Shown one piece after another: positions 44,469 through 54,515 of a DNA stretch of 64,000 nt (position 1 is its first letter; every line of letters starts with the position of its first letter). Under the pieces are notes generated by a model, which worked only from the letters and a program-made list of their open reading frames with translations, searched no databases and was not told the origin of the DNA. Origin of the DNA: Mesorhizobium sp. M9A.F.Ca.ET.002.03.1.2 (GTDB taxonomy: Bacteria > Pseudomonadota > Alphaproteobacteria > Rhizobiales > Rhizobiaceae); assembly GCF_003952365.1 (NCBI RefSeq), contig NZ_CP034443.1, positions 2,659,001 through 2,723,000 on the forward strand, written 5' to 3'. A program made the position numbers and the translations under genes.

Positions 44469-45719
44469 ATGAGGTTTTCGGGCTTCCGCGTCTTTGCCGA
44501 AGCAATCAAGGGGCATACAGGTTGGCGGTCGCTGTGGCGCAATCCCGACCCAAAGCCCGCCTACGATTACGTGATCGTCGGCGGGGGCGGTCACGGTCTG
44601 TCGACGGCGTATTACCTGGCCAGGACATTCAGGCAATCTCGTATCGCCGTATTGGAGAAGGGTTGGCTCGGGTCCGGAAATGTCGGGCGAAACACGACGA
44701 TTATCCGGTCGAACTACCTGCTTGCCGGCAACGAGCCGTTTTATGAGTTCTCGATGAAGCTCTGGGAAGGACTGGAGCAGGAACTCAACTTCAATGCAAT
44801 GGTCTCGCAGCGCGGCATCATTAACCTGTTTCATACGGATGCACAGCGAGATGCCTTTCGGCGCCGCGGCAACGCAATGATGCTGGCGGGTGCGGACGGC
44901 CGCCTGTTGAGCCGTGAGGAACTGCGCGCCATGGTGCCGTTCCTGAACTACAACAACGCGCGCTTCCCGGTCAAAGGCGGCCTGATGCAGCCGCGTGCCG
45001 GCACTGCGCGGCACGATGGCGTGGCCTGGGGCTATGCCCGCGGCGCCGACAGCCACGGCGTAGACCTGATCCAGAATTGCGAGGTGAAGGGCTTCCGGGT
45101 CGATCGCGAGAAGGTGCGTGGCGTGGAGACCTCGCGCGGCTACATTGCCGCTGAGAAGGTCGGCGTGGCGGTGGCGGGCTCTTCGGGCCGGGTCATGGCG
45201 ATGGCCGGAATGCGGCTTCCGATCGAAACCCATGTCCTGCAGGCCTTCGTCACGGAGGGGCTCAAGCCCACCATTCCGGGCGTTATCACCTTCGGGGCAG
45301 GCCATTTCTACATCAGCCAGTCCGATAAGGGCGGGCTTGTCTTCGGCGGCGATATCGACGGCTACAATTCCTATGCCCAACGCGGCAATTTGCCGGTAGT
45401 CGAGGGCGTCGCCGAAAACGGCATAGCAATGATGCCCATGATAGGGCGGGCGCGGCTCCTGCGCATGTGGGGCGGCCTTGTGGACATGTCGATGGACGGT
45501 TCGCCGATCATTGACCGCACGCATATTGATGGCCTCTATTTCAACGGCGGCTGGTGCTATGGCGGCTTCAAGGCGACGCCAGCCAGCGGCTATGCCTTTG
45601 CCCATCTTCTTGCCACCGGCTCACCTCACGAGACCGCGCGCGCCTACCGGTTCGACCGGTTCGCTCGGGGCTATGTGATCGACGAACGCGGTGCCGGTGC
45701 CCAGCCCAATCTCCACTGA
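44469..45719 (+). CDS. soxB: Sarcosine oxidase, beta subunit
   Basis: A 416-residue FAD/FMN subunit of heterotetrameric sarcosine oxidase, which oxidatively demethylates sarcosine to glycine, H2O2 and 5,10-methylene-tetrahydrofolate. It has the FAD dinucleotide loop VIVGGGGHGLSTAYYLA, the GSGNVGRNTTIIRSNYL segment, and AGTARHDGVAWGYARGA near residue 180, whose His carries the covalent FMN. ATG 44469 is chosen because the protein then starts MRFSGFRVF…TGWRSLWR as in relatives; the frame is open upstream to 44322. First gene of soxBDAG-folD-purU. Confidence 0.95.
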   Translation: MRFSGFRVFAEAIKGHTGWRSLWRNPDPKPAYDYVIVGGGGHGLSTAYYLARTFRQSRIAVLEKGWLGSGNVGRNTTIIRSNYLLAGNEPFYEFSMKLWEGLEQELNFNAMVSQRGIINLFHTDAQRDAFRRRGNAMMLAGADGRLLSREELRAMVPFLNYNNARFPVKGGLMQPRAGTARHDGVAWGYARGADSHGVDLIQNCEVKGFRVDREKVRGVETSRGYIAAEKVGVAVAGSSGRVMAMAGMRLPIETHVLQAFVTEGLKPTIPGVITFGAGHFYISQSDKGGLVFGGDIDGYNSYAQRGNLPVVEGVAENGIAMMPMIGRARLLRMWGGLVDMSMDGSPIIDRTHIDGLYFNGGWCYGGFKATPASGYAFAHLLATGSPHETARAYRFDRFARGYVIDERGAGAQPNLH

Positions 45720-45728
45720 GGCGGTCCA

Positions 45729-46019
45729 ATGCTAATCCCCCATCCACTTCTGGGCCTGCGCGATGCTCAGGAATTCACCTATCTGGGCGACGCGCGGCTC
45801 ATCGACCGTCCAGACCCAACTGCGCCCGATGCCGAGGCCGCCTTTTGCGATTACGTCTTCCTGCGCGACAACCAGGCGGGCGCGCACCGCGAGTTGTGGT
45901 TCCACGAGCAGGGTGATCGGTCATGGCTGGTGGTGACGCGCGACACGGTCACCCATGAAGTCCTCTGTGCGGAACTGGCTCGCGATGTCGCCCTTTCGCG
46001 GGCGAGGTGCAGCAAATGA
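45729..46019 (+). CDS. soxD: Sarcosine oxidase, delta subunit (without zinc cysteines)
   Basis: A 96-residue SoxD. It keeps the body of the family (EFTYLGDARLIDRPDP…YVFLRDNQAGAHRELWFHEQGDRSWLVVTRDTVTHEVL). The N-terminal zinc knuckle of classical SoxD (C-P-x-C-G) is here HPLLG, so zinc binding is not expected; I recall other alphaproteobacterial SoxD proteins of this subtype. It starts nine bases after soxB and its stop overlaps the soxA start (ATGA). Confidence 0.9.
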   Translation: MLIPHPLLGLRDAQEFTYLGDARLIDRPDPTAPDAEAAFCDYVFLRDNQAGAHRELWFHEQGDRSWLVVTRDTVTHEVLCAELARDVALSRARCSK

Positions 46020-48949
46020 CACGGCTTGCCGGAGGGCTAATCAACCGCTCGCAGAGCTTGAACTTCACTTTCGACGGCAGGCGGTATCAGGGCCATCCCG
46101 GCGACACGCTCGCCTCGGCGCTCCTGGCCAATGGCGTGCGTCTTGTGGGCCGCAGCTTCAAGTATCACCGTCCCCGCGGGGTGCTCTCGGCCGGTTCGGA
46201 GGAACCGAACGCTCTCGTCGAACTGCGAACGGGGGCACGGCAGGAGCCAAACACGCGTGCCACGGTGGTGGAGTTGTTCGAGGGCCTGGAGGCACGAAGC
46301 CAGAACCGCTGGCCCTCGCTCGGCTTCGACGCGTTGGCTATCAATGATCTGCTGTCGCCCTTCTTCACCGCCGGCTTCTACTACAAGACGTTCATGTGGC
46401 CGAAAGGCTTGTGGGAAAAGCTCTACGAGCCGGCGATCCGCAAGGCGGCGGGCCTCGGGCGCCTCTCGATGGAGGCCGACCCGGATACCTATGACAAGGG
46501 GTTCCTCCATTGCGACCTGCTGGTTATCGGCGGGGGGGCGGCCGGGCTTGCGGCGGCGCTTACGGCGGCGCGCTCAGGCGCGCGTGCGATCCTCGCCGAC
46601 GAGGATTTCCGTTTGGGCGGGCGGCTTCTGTGCGAGCTGGAAACGCTGGACGGAGCGCCGGCCACCGACTGGATCGCCGCGCTGGAAACTGAGTTCGACA
46701 GCCTGCCGAATCTGCGCGTGATGCGCCGCACCACGGTGTTCGGGATCTATGATCACGGCATCTATGGCGCGGTGGAGCGGGTTTCGGATCACTTGGCGCA
46801 GCCGGGTGCCCGCGTCCGCCAGACACTCTGGCGCATCACGGCGAAGCGCGCGGTCCTCGCTGCCGGCGCGACAGAGCGCCCCATCGCCTTTGCCGACAAT
46901 GACCGTCCGGGAATCATGTTGGCGGGCGCAATGCGGGCTTACGCTAATCGCTGGGCGGCGTGTCCGTCCGAGACGGTCGCTGTCTTCACAAATAATGACG
47001 ACGGTCATCGCACCGCGCGCGATCTTGCCTCCAAGGGCGTCCATATTGCTGCCGTTATCGACGCGCGCCCCAAGGCAACAGCCTTGGCCGACTACCGCGT
47101 TATTACCGGTGGCATGGTCACCGCCTCACGCGGCCGGCTTGGCCTGAAATCGATCGAGGTTCACGCAAACGGCAGGTCCGAATGGATCGAGTGCGGCGCG
47201 CTGGGAGTCTCGGGCGGCTGGAACCCGAATGTGCATCTGGCCTCGCACAATTGTGGCCGGCCGATTTGGAATGATGTATTGCAGGCGTTCCTGCCGGGAG
47301 AGGATGGTCCCTCGGGAGTGCTTCCGGCGGGCGCGGCGGCGGGGCATTTTTCGACAGCCAAGACACTTCGCTCGGGCGCGGCGGCAGCACTGCGCGCGCT
47401 GAACGTACTCGGAATTGCGGCAGCACTGCCCAGTCTGCCGCGCTCGGAGGAGTCGCGCTACGGAGTCGCGCCCATCTTCCACGTGCCGGGCAGGAAACGT
47501 GCCTGGGTCGATTTCCAGAACGATGTGACGATGAAGGACATCAAGCTCGCTCACGCCGAGAACATGCGGGCCGTCGAGCATCTGAAACGCTATACGACGC
47601 TGGGCATGGCGACGGATCAAGGCAAGACAGCCAATGTAACCGGGCTCGCCGTGATGGCGGAACTCACTGGGAAAACAATCCCGGAAACCGGCACGACGAT
47701 CTTCCGCCCGCCCTACACGCCCGTAGCACTTTCGGTGCTGGGGGGCGGCGATGCAGGGCCGCATTTCCGACCGCGCCGCCTGACGCCGACCCATCATTGG
47801 GCCAAAGCGCAAGGCGCGGTGTTCGTCGAGGCCGGCCAGTGGATGCGTGCGCAATACTATCCGCGTCCGGGCGAAACGCATTGGCGCCAGAGCGTGGACC
47901 GTGAGGCCAGGGCCGTGCGCAGCGCGGTGGGCCTGTGTGACGTGACCACGCTCGGCAAGGTCGATGTGCAAGGCGCCGACGCCGGCGAGTTCCTCAACCG
48001 GCTATACAGCAACGTGATGGCCACGCTGAAGGTCGGCCGTGTCCGCTACGGGCTGATGCTGCGCGAAGACGGCTTCGCCTATGACGACGGCACCTGCGCC
48101 CGGCTGGCCAAGGATCACTATGTGGTCACCACGACGACGGCCAATGCGGGGCTGGTCTACCGCAACATGGAGTTTGCGCGGCAATGCCTCTGGCCGGATC
48201 TCGATGTGCAGATCTTTTCCACGACCGAGGCCTGGGCGCAGATCGCCGTCGCCGGGCCGAAATCGCGCGCCCTGCTCGCCCGCATCGTGGGCGGCTTCGA
48301 TCTGTCGAACGAGGCCTTCCCCTTCATGGCCTGCGCGGAGCTCACCGTGTGCGGCGGGCTGCGCGCGCGGCTCTTCCGCATCTCGTTTTCGGGCGAGCTT
48401 GCCTATGAAGTTGCGGTTCCCGCACGATACGGCCACGCATTGATGGAGCGGCTCGTGGAGGTGGGTGCCGATCTCGGAGTGACGCCTTACGGGGTGGAAG
48501 CGCTGTCCGTGCTGCGGATCGACAAGGGACACGCCGCCGGCCCCGAGTTGAATGGACAGACGACGGCCGCCATGGTCGGACTCGGCAGTATGGTGTCGCA
48601 GAAGAAGGATTCCGTCGGCGCCGTGATGTCGCGGCGCGAGGGCCTTGCGGGCGACAGGCGACGCCTGGTGGGGCTGCGGCCCGTAGATCCGGCCGGGAAG
48701 GTGGTCAGCGGCTCGCATCTTTTTGCCGAGGACGCGCCGCAGAGTTTTGACACTGATCAGGGCTGGGTCACGTCGGCCTGCTACAGTCCGCATGTCGGCT
48801 CGATGATAGGGCTCGGTTTCCTCGAGAACGGCGATGAACGGCTGGGCGAGGTGATCGTGGCCGCGAACCCGCTCGAAGGCGAAAGCGCGCGCCTGCGCGT
48901 CGTCCCTGCCTGTTTCGTCGACCCCGAGGGAGAACGTCTGCGTGACTGA
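46016..48949 (+). CDS. soxA: Sarcosine oxidase, alpha subunit
   Basis: A 977-residue large subunit, full length. N-terminal 2Fe-2S-like fold (FDGRRYQGHPGDTLASALLANGV…SFKYHRPRGV), NAD-binding Rossmann loop LLVIGGGAAGLAAALTAARSGA at about residue 165, and a C-terminal glycine-cleavage-T/tetrahydrofolate domain (from about residue 590: VFVEAGQWMRAQYYPRPGE…DVTTLGKVDVQGADAGEFLNRLYSN…). It passes the methylene group to tetrahydrofolate. ATG 46016 overlaps the soxD stop; a GTG at 46007 is less likely. Confidence 0.95.
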   Translation: MTRLAGGLINRSQSLNFTFDGRRYQGHPGDTLASALLANGVRLVGRSFKYHRPRGVLSAGSEEPNALVELRTGARQEPNTRATVVELFEGLEARSQNRWPSLGFDALAINDLLSPFFTAGFYYKTFMWPKGLWEKLYEPAIRKAAGLGRLSMEADPDTYDKGFLHCDLLVIGGGAAGLAAALTAARSGARAILADEDFRLGGRLLCELETLDGAPATDWIAALETEFDSLPNLRVMRRTTVFGIYDHGIYGAVERVSDHLAQPGARVRQTLWRITAKRAVLAAGATERPIAFADNDRPGIMLAGAMRAYANRWAACPSETVAVFTNNDDGHRTARDLASKGVHIAAVIDARPKATALADYRVITGGMVTASRGRLGLKSIEVHANGRSEWIECGALGVSGGWNPNVHLASHNCGRPIWNDVLQAFLPGEDGPSGVLPAGAAAGHFSTAKTLRSGAAAALRALNVLGIAAALPSLPRSEESRYGVAPIFHVPGRKRAWVDFQNDVTMKDIKLAHAENMRAVEHLKRYTTLGMATDQGKTANVTGLAVMAELTGKTIPETGTTIFRPPYTPVALSVLGGGDAGPHFRPRRLTPTHHWAKAQGAVFVEAGQWMRAQYYPRPGETHWRQSVDREARAVRSAVGLCDVTTLGKVDVQGADAGEFLNRLYSNVMATLKVGRVRYGLMLREDGFAYDDGTCARLAKDHYVVTTTTANAGLVYRNMEFARQCLWPDLDVQIFSTTEAWAQIAVAGPKSRALLARIVGGFDLSNEAFPFMACAELTVCGGLRARLFRISFSGELAYEVAVPARYGHALMERLVEVGADLGVTPYGVEALSVLRIDKGHAAGPELNGQTTAAMVGLGSMVSQKKDSVGAVMSRREGLAGDRRRLVGLRPVDPAGKVVSGSHLFAEDAPQSFDTDQGWVTSACYSPHVGSMIGLGFLENGDERLGEVIVAANPLEGESARLRVVPACFVDPEGERLRD

Positions 48950-49505
48950 CCTGAGACCTATCACCGCGCTCGGCACCGTGACACCCGGATACGCATCCTT
49001 CGGAGCGCTCGACCTGCGGGAGAATGCCGGTCTCGCGCTTGCCTCTCTGGCGCTGCGCCGGGGAACTCTTGAGCCGACACCCTTTGGGCTCACTCTTCCC
49101 GAACCAGGCCGCTGGGTTGCATGGCAGGGGGTTGCCGCGCTGTGTACCGGACCGGATCAGTGGATGATCGAGGCCGAAGGCCGCGCCGAGCTGGATTTTT
49201 CCGCCGAGCTCAAGCAGGTCGCCCCCGGCTGCTCGGTGACCGAGCAGACCGATGGCTGGGTGGCGATCGAGATTGTCTCGCGGGCAGGCACAGGGCTCGA
49301 GGCGTTGCTGTCGAAGCTCGTCAATATCGATCTCGCGAATTTTGGTCCGGGCGGTGCGACACGGACCGGCCTTGAGCATATGAGCTGTTTCGTCATCCGC
49401 CGTGGCGACGTCCATGCCGCCGTGCTGGGCGCGCGCTCGTCCGCCGGATCGCTCTGGCATGCGCTGGAAACGGCTGCAAAGCGGCTCGAGGAGAAGGTGG
49501 CGTGA
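48942..49505 (+). CDS. soxG: Sarcosine oxidase, gamma subunit
   Basis: A 187-residue SoxG with a GTG start overlapping the soxA stop. Family features: [63 protein letters not shown] and [15 protein letters not shown]. Structural subunit of the tetramer. Its stop overlaps the folD start by four bases, showing tight translational coupling through the operon. Confidence 0.92.
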   Translation: MTDLRPITALGTVTPGYASFGALDLRENAGLALASLALRRGTLEPTPFGLTLPEPGRWVAWQGVAALCTGPDQWMIEAEGRAELDFSAELKQVAPGCSVTEQTDGWVAIEIVSRAGTGLEALLSKLVNIDLANFGPGGATRTGLEHMSCFVIRRGDVHAAVLGARSSAGSLWHALETAAKRLEEKVA

Positions 49506-50359
49506 CTGCCCAGATCATCGACGGAAAGGTGTCCGCGGCGCAGCTGCGTTCGAGAGTGGCTGGGCATGTAGCGTGGCTCAAGAAGGACCACGGCATCACG
49601 CCGGGCCTGGCTGTCGTTCTGGTAGGCGCTGATCCGGCGTCGGAAGTCTATGTGCGTAACAAAGGACGGCAGACCATCGAAGCTGGCATGAGGAGCCTCG
49701 AGTACAAGCTGCCCACTGAAACGAGCGGCTGAATGCCGATCCTGAGATTCACGGTATTCTCGTCCAACTGCCTCTACCCAAACATCTGAACGCGGATCTG
49801 GTGATCAATGCGATCGATCCGGCAAAGGATGTCGATGGGTTTCACGTCACGAATGTCGGGCTTCTGGGCACGGGACAAAACGCGATGGTCCCGTGTACCC
49901 CGTTGGGATGTCTGATGATGCTGCGCGGCCATCTAGGCGATCTGTCCGGGCTCGAAGCGGTGGTCGTGGGGCGCTCGAACATCGTCGGAAAACCGATGGC
50001 GCAACTTCTGCTCGGCGACAACTGCACTGTAACCATCGCTCATTCGCGTACACGCGATCTGGCCTCAATCTGCCGCCGCGCCGACATCCTTGTCGCTGCC
50101 GTCGGCCGCCCCGAGATGATCCCCGGCGACTGGGTCAGGCGCGACGGTAATCGATGTGGGCATCAATCGGATCGCACAGGACGGCAAGCAACACTTGGTA
50201 GGCGACGTGGATTTCAGCAGCGCGGCCGAGATTGCGGGCACCATAACGCCAGTGCCGGGAGGTGTCGGTCCCATGACCATCGCCAGTCTGCTCGCTAACA
50301 CGGTCACTGCCTGCTGCCGTGCCCACGGGCTACAAGCGCCCGAGGGGCTGGCCGTATGA
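49502..50359 (+). pseudogene. folD: Bifunctional methylene-THF dehydrogenase/cyclohydrolase FolD, broken
   Basis: FolD would convert the methylene-THF made by sarcosine oxidase to 10-formyl-THF. The start (GTG 49502, coupled to soxG) and the first 76 codons are normal ([21 protein letters not shown]). After ETS a small deletion and frameshift (about 49728) bring a stop. A second frame gives [20 protein letters not shown]…[13 protein letters not shown]…[15 protein letters not shown], and a second lesion near 50145 shifts to VIDVGINRI…[19 protein letters not shown]. So two independent lesions. Relatives on the chromosome could replace it. Confidence 0.92.
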
Positions 50360-50430
50360 GCCTTGTTCATGTCCGGCAGCCTACCTGAAACGCCGAACGA
50401 ATCTGTTCTGCACACCCCGAGAAAATCGAT

Positions 50431-51315
50431 ATGGAAAAATACTGCCTGACCGTCACCTGCAAGTCGAAACGCGGGATCGTGGCCGCCATCGCAGGTTACC
50501 TCGCCGAGAACGGCTGCAACATCACCGACAGTTCGCAATTCGACGATGCGCAGACCGGCAATTTCTTCATGCGCGTGAGCTTCGTCTCGGAAGATGGCGT
50601 TGGCCTTGATGCGCTGCGCAGCGGTTTTGCCGACACCGCCCAAGCGTTCGGAATGGATTTTGCCTTCCACGACGAGAGCCACAGGATGAAGGTGATCATC
50701 ATGGTTTCGCGCTTCGGCCATTGTCTCAACGACATCCTATATCGCTGGCGCATCGGGGCGCTACCCTTCGACATCGTTGCGGTGATCTCGAACCATCTGG
50801 ACTGTCAGAAGCTCGTCGTGAACCACGACATCCCGTTCCACTACGTCAAAGTGACGAAGGAGAACAGGCGCGAAGCCGAAGCGCAGCAGATGCGAATTGT
50901 CGAGGAGACCGGCGCGGAGCTGATCGCGCTTGCCCGCTACATGCAGGTGCTCTCGGATGAGATGTGCGAAAAGATGTCCGGCCGCATCATCAACATCCAC
51001 CACTCTTTCCTGCCCTCCTTCAAGGGGGCGAACCCCTATAAGCAGGCTTTCGAGCGCGGCGTGAAACTCATCGGCGCGACCTCGCACTATGTCACCGCCG
51101 ATCTCGACGAGGGGCCGATCATTGAGCAGGACATCGTGCGCGTCACGCACGCCCAGAGCCCGTCAGACTACGTCTCGCTCGGGCGCGACGTCGAAAGCCA
51201 GGTCCTCGCACGCGCCATCCACGCCCATATCCACCGGCGTGTCTTCCTCAATGGAAACAAGACGGTGGTCTTCCCCGCTTCGCCAGGCTCGCTCGCTTCG
51301 GAACGGATGGGTTGA
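50431..51315 (+). CDS. purU: Formyltetrahydrofolate deformylase
   Basis: A 294-residue PurU, full length. ACT domain at residues 1-80 (LTVTCKSKRGIVAAIAGYLAENGCNITDSSQF), then a formyl-transferase-type domain with KVIIMVSRFGHCLNDILYRW, INIHHSFLPSFKGANPY (active-site His) and DLDEGPIIEQD (active-site Asp). It hydrolyses 10-formyl-THF to formate and free THF, which regenerates THF for sarcosine oxidase. Intact although folD before it is broken. Confidence 0.95.
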   Translation: MEKYCLTVTCKSKRGIVAAIAGYLAENGCNITDSSQFDDAQTGNFFMRVSFVSEDGVGLDALRSGFADTAQAFGMDFAFHDESHRMKVIIMVSRFGHCLNDILYRWRIGALPFDIVAVISNHLDCQKLVVNHDIPFHYVKVTKENRREAEAQQMRIVEETGAELIALARYMQVLSDEMCEKMSGRIINIHHSFLPSFKGANPYKQAFERGVKLIGATSHYVTADLDEGPIIEQDIVRVTHAQSPSDYVSLGRDVESQVLARAIHAHIHRRVFLNGNKTVVFPASPGSLASERMG

Positions 51316-51321
51316 TGAGCC

Positions 51322-52745
51322 ATGTGCACCTCAGTCCCGAACACAGCTTTGAGCTTTCTCCAAAACGTCGATCTCAACTTCAGACACGCTATGTCGTTTC
51401 TCGATCTACCCGAGGGATTGGCCGAGCGGATCATCCAGTGCAATTAGACATATACGGTGCGCTTTGGGGTAAGGCTGCGAGGACGCATGTATAGCTTCGC
51501 CGGCTAGCGATCGGTGCACAGCGAGCATTGCGAGCCGGTAAAAGGCGGCATCCGCTTTGCACCTGACGCTGCTGCCGAAGAGGTGGAGGCGCTGGCGGCA
51601 CTGATGACGCTTAAATGCGCGCTGGTCGATGTCCCCTTTGGAGGTTCGAAAGGCGCGCTCAGGATCGACCCGCGTGAATGGACACCGCAGGAGCTCGAGC
51701 GCATTACCCGGCGCTTCCCCAGGAACTCACCAAGCGCGGCCTGATCGGCCCCAGGGCTAAACGTGCCGGCTCCGGACGTGGGCACGAGTGAGCGGGAGAT
51801 GGCCTGGATGGTAGATGAGTTCCGTCGTGCCAATCCTACCGATGTGATCAACGCACGCGCGTGCGTGACGGGAAAGCCGCTCTCAAAAGGCGGCATCGCA
51901 GGACGAACGGAGGCGACAGGCCGAGGCGTGCAGTTCGCCATCCAGAGCTATCTGCGTGATCCCCGCACGCCGGGAATTGCGGGACGGCGCGACCTCAAGG
52001 GAACGTCTGTGATCGCGCAGGGGTTCGGCAATGTGGGTTACCACGCCGCAAAGTTTCTCTCCCAGGAGGATGGCGCGCGGATCCGGTCGTTACCGAACGC
52101 GACGGATATGTCGCCAATCCCGAAGGCCTCGCGATAGAGGCGCTGAAGCAGCATCAGTTGCGTACCGGCAGCATTATCAGCTTTGCCGGGGCCAAGTCGT
52201 TCGCCGGCGACACGACAGGTCCGGAACAGCCTTGCGACATTCTGATCCCGGCGGCGATGGAAAACTCGATCCACATCGACAATGCCGAGCGCATCAAAGC
52301 CTATCTCCTTGTAGAGGCCGCCAATGGCCCGGTCACCTTCGAGGCCGACCAGATGCTGCGCTCCCGAGGTGTGACGATCCTCCCGGACCTCTATGTCAAC
52401 GCAGGAGGCGTAGTGGTCAGCCATTTCGAATGGGTGAAGAACCTGACCCACATCCCGTTCGGCTTGATGGAAAGACGGCGGCGGGAGCGGCGCAACCAGA
52501 CAATCGCCAGGGCGCTCGAGCGGATGACGGGCAAGCCGTTCCCCGACGACATGCGCGATGAATTTCTTGAAGGGGGAGCCGAGATTGATCTGGTTCGCTC
52601 CGGCCTCGAGGATGTGATGCGCAGCACTTGGACACGTATCGCCAGCCTCCTGGAGGAACATCCGGAACTGTGTGACTACAGGACGGCGGCATATGTCGCA
52701 TCCATCCGGAAGGTTGCTGACGCATATGAGGCCATTGGCATTTGA
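51322..52745 (+). pseudogene. Glutamate dehydrogenase (Glu/Leu/Phe/Val type), decayed
   Basis: Begins seven bases after purU with SFLQNVDLNFRHAMSFLDLPEGLAERIIQCN, then stops; [20 protein letters not shown]…[20 protein letters not shown] follows in another frame, then [21 protein letters not shown]…[14 protein letters not shown] and [18 protein letters not shown], then LVEAANGPVTFEADQML…YVNAGGVVVSHFEWVKNL to VADAYEAIGI. At least four lesions (about 51445, 51510, 51720, 52080). All catalytic blocks are recognisable, so decay is recent. Its place in the sox operon suggests a role in recycling amino nitrogen. Confidence 0.92.
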
Positions 52746-53119
52746 GTTCCCAGTTTGAGAACAGCAGGAAGGCGTAGGGAGCGATGACGGAAGTTGGCCA
52801 TCCATTGAGAAGCATTTACTCAGTTCCAACAGGCGACCGCCTATGCTTTCCGTATCGGCTGGCGCAGCCCGAAGCGTCCGCGGCGGCGGCAACCGGCTAT
52901 CGGCGTCTACTCTGTAACACCCGGCTGGCCCCCCTATTGGGCGCGAGTTGCCGAAATCGGCCCTGCCGAAGCGATAGACTGCCGCCGCTGTCCCGTCGTC
53001 ACGAGACCGAGACCTGTGCGCGGCTCGCCCTGCCGGTGTCCTCCCTACCGGGCAGGGCGCCATTTCCAAGCGCTGGATGGGGGCATTTGCAGCGGGTTGG
53101 GGATTGAGGGGTTTGACTT
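52746..53119. other. Stretch without a recognisable gene
   Basis: 370 bases between the gdh and metI remnants. A frame reading PAIGVYSVTPGWPPYWARVAEIG looks protein-like but I cannot place it. Confidence 0.35.
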
Positions 53120-53625
53120 TGGGTGAATCGCGTCGTCGGCGCCGTGATCAACGGCTTCCGGTCGGTTCCCTTTATTATCCTGCTCGTCGCACTCATCCCG
53201 GTGACGCGCCTGGTTGTTGGCACTTCGATTGGCACCTGGGCGGCGATCGTCCCACTATCGATCGCGGCGACCCCCTACTACGCGCGCATCGCGGAGGTCT
53301 CACTGCGCGAAGTGGATCGCGGGCTGATCGAGGCGGCCCGCGCCATGGGCGGCAACCGATGGACGATCGTGCGCGAGGTGTTGGTGCCTGAAGCGCTACC
53401 TGGCATCTTGGCGGGCTTCACCGTGACGCTGGTGACGCTTGTGGGGCTTCGGCCATGGCGGGCGCGATCGGCGCCGGCGGGCTGGGCGATCTCGCCATCC
53501 GCTACGGGTACCAGCGCTTCGAGACCGCCGTTATGGTCGCGGTGGTGATCGTGCTGATCATCCTCGTCTGCGGCATCCAGTGGATAGGCGACAGGCTCGT
53601 CGCTCGGCTCGACCACCGGGTATGA
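53120..53625 (+). pseudogene. metI: Methionine-type ABC transporter permease MetI, 5'-truncated and frame-shifted
   Basis: Plus strand: VVGAVINGFRSVPFIILLVALIPVTRLVVGTSIGTWAAIVPLSIAATPYYARIAEVSLREVDRGLIEAARAMGGNRWTIVREVLVPEALPGILAGFTVTLVTL, the EAA-loop region of MetI. A shift near 53445 precedes AMAGAIGAGGLGDLAIRYGYQRFETAVMVAVVIVLIILVCGIQWIGDRLVARLDHR and the stop. The first membrane segments are missing and no MetN or MetQ is nearby. Confidence 0.85.
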
Positions 53626-53678
53626 TCCAGCTGAGATCGCGCCTCGGGCTGACGGCTGGCCCGGCGCCCCGCTGCCGC

Positions 53679-54515
53679 TCACTCGAGCCGCACGATGAGT
53701 TTGCCGAAATTTGCGTCCTTCCAGGAGGCCCATGAACGCCTTCGGCGCATTCTCGAGCCCCACGATGATATCCTCGCGGTAGCGGACCTCGCCGGTGGCT
53801 ATCAATTCCGCCATCTCGTGATAGTAGGTCGACCGCTGATCGGCAAACTCACGCTGGATGAAGCCGCGGCTGGTGAGGCTGCGCGACAGGACGGCCCGCA
53901 TGATCACCGGAAGCTGGTTGGGACCAGGATGCTCCACGGCGTTGTATTGCGAGATCAGGCCGCACACGGGAACGCGCGCGAACTCGTTCAGCAGCGGAAA
54001 GACCGCATCCCAAACGTGCCCACCGACATTCTCGAAATAAACGTCGATCCCGTCTGGGCACGCGTTCCGCCAGCTGCTGCGCGAAACCCGTTGCGTGATG
54101 GTCGATAGCGACGTCGAAGCCGAGATCCTCGCGCACGAAGGCGCATTTTGCAGGCCCGCCGGCGATGCCGACCGCACGCGCCCCTTTATCCTGGCTATCT
54201 GGCCGACGGCTGAGCTACCGGGCCTGAAGCGGCCGCCACGACGACGGTTTCGCCCGCCCTCGGCTTGCCAATAGTGAGCAGCCCCGCATAGGCGGTGAAA
54301 CCCGGCATGCCGAGCACGCCAAGCTGTTGTGAGGGGCGCGGCGCCGGGGTTGAGCTTGCGAAGACCTGCGCATCCGAAAGCGCATGGCTCTGCCAGCCCC
54401 AATGTGACAGCACTAGACTAGGAAGCCAATACGTCGGCCAAGGGCCAAATTGCCGCTCATACAAAGAAAAAGCAGCGCGGGAGGAGGTGCACCGCCATTC
54501 AGCGCCGGCATCCAA
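53679..54515 (-). pseudogene. NADP-dependent oxidoreductase (CurA/zinc-less MDR type), decayed
   Basis: Minus strand blocks: VLGMPGFTAYAGLLTIGKPRAGETVVVAAASGPV; KGARAVGIAGGPAKCAFVREDLGFDVAIDH; GIDVYFENVGGHVWDAVFPLLNEFARVPVCGLISQYN; FADQRSTYYHEMAELIATGEVRYREDIIVGLENAPKAFMGLLEGRKF, then GKLIVRLE and the stop at 53679. This is the medium-chain reductase family that lacks catalytic zinc. At least three frameshifts and a shortened N-terminus. Dead. Confidence 0.88.

Noticed and set aside
44409..45605. A 398-codon minus-strand open frame opposite soxB
   Set aside because: His/Ala/Arg-rich antisense frame of a well-supported gene; no conserved motif.
48002..49093. A 363-codon minus-strand open frame opposite soxA
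   Set aside because: Antisense shadow of soxA with no family likeness.
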